From Campylobacteraceae bacterium (GTDB taxonomy: Bacteria > Campylobacterota > Campylobacteria > Campylobacterales > Sulfurovaceae), in NCBI GenBank assembly GCA_026986355.1, contig JALSOO010000209.1:1-7836 (forward strand): 7,836 nt of DNA, written 5' to 3'. How positions within the stretch are numbered: position 1 is the first letter of the stretch; every line of letters starts with the position of its first letter. The notes under the pieces were generated by a model. It worked only from the letters and a program-made list of their open reading frames with translations, searched no databases and was not told the DNA's origin. Shown in pieces: positions 5,330 to 7,836 of this stretch. The position numbers and the translations under genes were made by a program.

Positions 5330-7651
5330 ATGAAAACTTTACATATCTATCCTACATCAAGAGCTATTCGTAATAAACGTATATTGCAAAAAGAGGAGAA
5401 CTCTCTGCTCCCTTCGCTTATCCGTATTGATGAGTTTGAAAAACGAGCTATTTTACTGCCTGAATACTCTATGGTTGACCCTCTACATAGAATGTTACTC
5501 TTAAAAGAGGCATCAGAGTTTGAAGGCTTTAATGCACTAAAGATTAATCGTGATTTAGTCAATTTTTTTACCAAGAGTGATGCTATTTTTAAATTCTTTG
5601 AGGAGTTGAGTCACGAACAGGTTAGCTTTCAATCATTGGTTGAGGGTGATGCCTATGTTGAGTTTGGAGAACATATTGATATTTTAGAGGAGCTATTGGA
5701 AAATTATAAGAGACTTTTAGAGTCAAAAGGTTTAACCGATAGAGTTTTTATACCTACTACTTATAGTGTAAACAGTGGATTTATAGATAGTTATGATAGA
5801 TTTGAACTCTATTTAGAGGGGTATATGAGCTATTTTGAGCTAGAACTTATCTCAAAAATAGCCAACTCAAAACCCTTTATTATACATATGCAGACCTCTA
5901 AATTTAATAAAAAGGTTCAAGAACGCTTTTTAGAGATGGGTATAGAGCTTCCTAATGATAGTCAACTCTCATTTGATTTGCATAGTAGAGAGATTCTATC
6001 GTGTATAGAGAATAGTGCTGTGATTAAATCAAAAGTCCTCTATGTGGAGGAGCGTTTAGCTCAAATCCCTCTACTTTTAGAGTCTGTCCAAAAGATGGTA
6101 AATAGTGGTATATCTCCTGAAGATATAGTAGTAATCCTACCTGATGAGTCTTTTAAATATTTAGTCCATCTCTATGATAGACTCAATAACTTCAACTTTG
6201 CAATGGGATTTGATTATAATCAAACTAGAGCATATAAACGTTTAGAGGCTATCTATAAACATCTCAAAAGTTTCTCAGATGAGACACTTCTTCTACTCAA
6301 AAAATATCATATCGACCCTGAAGAGGTAAATAAGATAAATCCCAAAATAGAGGTAGATGTTGAACTATTTTTTACTTTTATAGAACCGTTTGGATTGGAT
6401 ACTACACGTACTAATATAGAAGAGACTCTACTACATTTTAAAACTATCTTTAAAAAAGAGAAGATGAGAGTTATATCATGGTTTTTTCTATGGTTAAAAC
6501 AGCTATCTAAATTAACTATTGATGATACTAGAGGTGGGAAAGTAACGGTTATGGGTGCATTAGAGACGAGAGGAATCTCATTTAAAGGTATTGTTATTGT
6601 TGATTTTAATGATGGTATTGTGCCAAGTATCCCTGCAAAAGATGCTTTTTTAAACTCCTCTTTACGAAAATTTGCCAACTTACCGACCAAAAATGACCGT
6701 ACAGCACTCCAAAAACAGTTCTACAAACGTATATTAGAACAAGCAGAACAATCAGTTATCATCTACTCCACCTCAAACAATAAAACACCTGCCTCTTATC
6801 TATATGAGTTGGGATTAGGTTTAGGAGAGATGGTCTCATCTAATTTGGAACTACTCTATAACGAACCCAATCAAGTTATTACTCCCAAAGAGCCTATAAT
6901 AGAGAATTTTGATGCGACAACCATCACATGGTCAGCCACTAGATTAAAGATGTTTCTAACTTGTAAACGAAAATATTACTATACCTATATCGAAAAGTTA
7001 AAACCCAAAAAAGAGGAAGAACTCAATGAGGGAGCTTTTTTACATAAAGCATTGGAGCATCTCTTTAAAGATAGAGATAGTTATAAAACTATAAATGAGA
7101 TTAAATCAAACTTCAATAGAGTCTTAGATGAACTTTTGGAGAAAAATAGCCCCAAAATAGCCTACTCAAAACTACTTTGGAGAGCTAAAATGGAGAAGTT
7201 TTTGGAGTCTCAAATAGACCATTTCAAAGCAGGGTGGAGAGTAGTAGAGCGTGAGAAGCAGATAATAGGCGAGATAAATGGTATCAACTTTAGAGGATTT
7301 GTTGATAGAGTTGACCAAAACCAAAATAAAACAGCTATCCTAGACTATAAAAGTGGTTCAATTATTGATGCTAATCGTATAAAAAATTTAGAGAAACTAA
7401 CCGATTTTCAGATGAGTATCTATAATGAGATTTTAAAAGAGAGTTATCAAGATATAACCCTCTCTTTTGTAGAGATTTTTAATGGAAAAACTACTGAAAT
7501 AACAGAGTTAGAAGAGAAAACCAAGATTCTATATGAGATTATAGATGAGTTAAAGAGTATGGATAGTATAGTTGCAAATAAGTGTGAACATGTGAGTTCA
7601 TGTCTCTATTGTGATTATACATTACTCTGTGAACGAGGGGTTTATCTATAG
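5330..7651 (+). CDS. addB: AddB-like PD-(D/E)XK nuclease with inactive helicase fold
   Basis: AddB forms the AddAB helicase-nuclease that resects broken DNA ends for RecA-dependent repair in the cytoplasm. This 773-residue protein starts IYPTSRAIR where other AddB/UvrD-like proteins have a Walker A loop, so ATP binding here is lost. Residues about 405-490 (ALETRGISFKGIVIVDFNDG, then a VPSIPAKDAF stretch) match the late helicase motifs. The C-terminal nuclease has GAFLHKALEHLF, GFVDRVD (Asp659), DYK (Asp672-Lys674) and FQMSIY. Four cysteines frame it: Cys545 before, and Cys758-x2-Cys761-x5-Cys767 after, the AddB Fe-S pattern. It is much shorter than Firmicutes AddB (about 1,150 residues), as is usual for this phylum. 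No addA follows it; the next gene encodes an exported protein. The start is fixed by the conserved N terminus. The call is secure as AddB-like. Confidence 0.9.
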   Translation: MKTLHIYPTSRAIRNKRILQKEENSLLPSLIRIDEFEKRAILLPEYSMVDPLHRMLLLKEASEFEGFNALKINRDLVNFFTKSDAIFKFFEELSHEQVSFQSLVEGDAYVEFGEHIDILEELLENYKRLLESKGLTDRVFIPTTYSVNSGFIDSYDRFELYLEGYMSYFELELISKIANSKPFIIHMQTSKFNKKVQERFLEMGIELPNDSQLSFDLHSREILSCIENSAVIKSKVLYVEERLAQIPLLLESVQKMVNSGISPEDIVVILPDESFKYLVHLYDRLNNFNFAMGFDYNQTRAYKRLEAIYKHLKSFSDETLLLLKKYHIDPEEVNKINPKIEVDVELFFTFIEPFGLDTTRTNIEETLLHFKTIFKKEKMRVISWFFLWLKQLSKLTIDDTRGGKVTVMGALETRGISFKGIVIVDFNDGIVPSIPAKDAFLNSSLRKFANLPTKNDRTALQKQFYKRILEQAEQSVIIYSTSNNKTPASYLYELGLGLGEMVSSNLELLYNEPNQVITPKEPIIENFDATTITWSATRLKMFLTCKRKYYYTYIEKLKPKKEEELNEGAFLHKALEHLFKDRDSYKTINEIKSNFNRVLDELLEKNSPKIAYSKLLWRAKMEKFLESQIDHFKAGWRVVEREKQIIGEINGINFRGFVDRVDQNQNKTAILDYKSGSIIDANRIKNLEKLTDFQMSIYNEILKESYQDITLSFVEIFNGKTTEITELEEKTKILYEIIDELKSMDSIVANKCEHVSSCLYCDYTLLCERGVYL

Positions 7652-7710
7652 AGAGTTGTCAAGTATTTTTTTATAATTGAGAATATCTATCTTTTTTTTA
7701 TATTTAATTA

Positions 7711-7719
7711 TGTTAAGAT
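7711..7719 (+). promoter_or_regulatory. Candidate extended -10 promoter for the last gene
   Basis: TG, one base, then TAAGAT (7714-7719) follows a run of eight T (7692-7699) about 20 bases upstream, the T-rich style of this group. It lies 18 bases before the ATG at 7738. It suggests the next gene is transcribed separately from addB. Confidence 0.45.
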
Positions 7720-7737
7720 AAACAAAAAGAGTTTAAC

Positions 7738-7836
7738 ATGTTTAAGTATTTTATTCCTCTACTGTTCTCATCTCTTCTTGGTGCAAATACTCTTGTTGTA
7801 AAGAGTCTCTCCTCTTTGGAGAAGCCTTTTATTGTA
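7738..7836 (+). CDS. Start of an exported protein (3' partial, 33 codons)
   Basis: The frame opens at ATG 7738 behind AAAAAGAG with about six bases of spacing, and stays open to the window edge. The first residues MFKYFIPLLFSSLLGANT form a clear Sec signal peptide (lysine, hydrophobic core, Leu-Gly-Ala before the likely cut). No lipobox cysteine is present, so the product should be periplasmic or outer-membrane. The visible mature part (TLVVKSLSSLEKPFIV) is too short for me to name a family. Its own promoter and an 86-base gap after addB suggest a separate unit. Confidence 0.7.
   Translation, partial: MFKYFIPLLFSSLLGANTLVVKSLSSLEKPFIV

Noticed and set aside
5347..5574. Open frame on the minus strand inside addB
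   Set aside because: It is antisense to the conserved AddB N terminus and shows no family or start signals.
6307..6690. Open frame on the minus strand in the middle of addB
   Set aside because: Ser/Ile/Val-rich antisense shadow of the AddB helicase-like region; no promoter or ribosome site seen.
7652..7737. Terminator after addB near the T-runs at 7669-7675 and 7692-7699
   Set aside because: Only a trivial TTG/CAA pairing precedes the T-runs; no stable GC-containing stem is visible.

Overview
The window is AT-rich, densely packed bacterial DNA. It most likely comes from a Campylobacterota (epsilonproteobacterial) genome of the Sulfurimonas/Sulfurovum kind. The reasons are base composition and codon use, promoters with a clear -10 box and T-rich upstream DNA but little -35, a compact AddB lacking a Walker A motif, and the NosL-family gene types. 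The genus cannot be fixed from the sequence alone.

Layout. (1) Positions 1-672, plus strand: the 3' part of a gene whose start lies outside the window. It encodes a peptide-deformylase-like domain in which the visible metal ligands and catalytic Glu are replaced, followed by three membrane segments. (2) Positions 725-4896, minus strand: a tight six-gene operon read from right to left. In order it encodes a NosL-family protein, a second NosL-family protein with an extra N-terminal domain, a small membrane-anchored protein, an FtsX/MacB-type ABC permease, its LolD/MacB-type ATPase, and an eight-helix membrane protein whose five cysteines are all predicted to face the periplasm. (3) Positions 4897-5000: a divergent promoter region with a perfect tandem 11-bp repeat. 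(4) Positions 5001-5174, plus strand: a 57-residue four-cysteine protein. (5) Positions 5330-7651, plus strand: AddB-like nuclease/inactivated helicase with a PD-(D/E)XK nuclease and an Fe-S cysteine set; its start codon sits immediately behind a good -10 box. (6) Positions 7738-7836, plus strand: the first 33 codons of an exported protein.

How the parts may work together. Genes in the minus-strand operon abut or overlap by 4-8 bases, so they are probably one translationally coupled unit. NosL proteins bind Cu(I) in the periplasm. Type VII (FtsX/MacB) ABC transporters use ATP in the cytoplasm to move a periplasmic domain rather than to pump through the membrane. A reasonable inference is an envelope metal-handling or thiol-handling machine, probably for copper. 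It would resemble NosDFYL in logic but have a different permease type, no NosD, and an added cysteine-bearing membrane protein. No target enzyme (N2O reductase, cbb3 oxidase) is visible here, so the substrate is not proven. The 11-bp repeat in the shared promoter region has the spacing expected for an OmpR/PhoB-family regulator. The AddB-like gene (recombinational DNA repair) and the deformylase-like gene appear unrelated to this operon.
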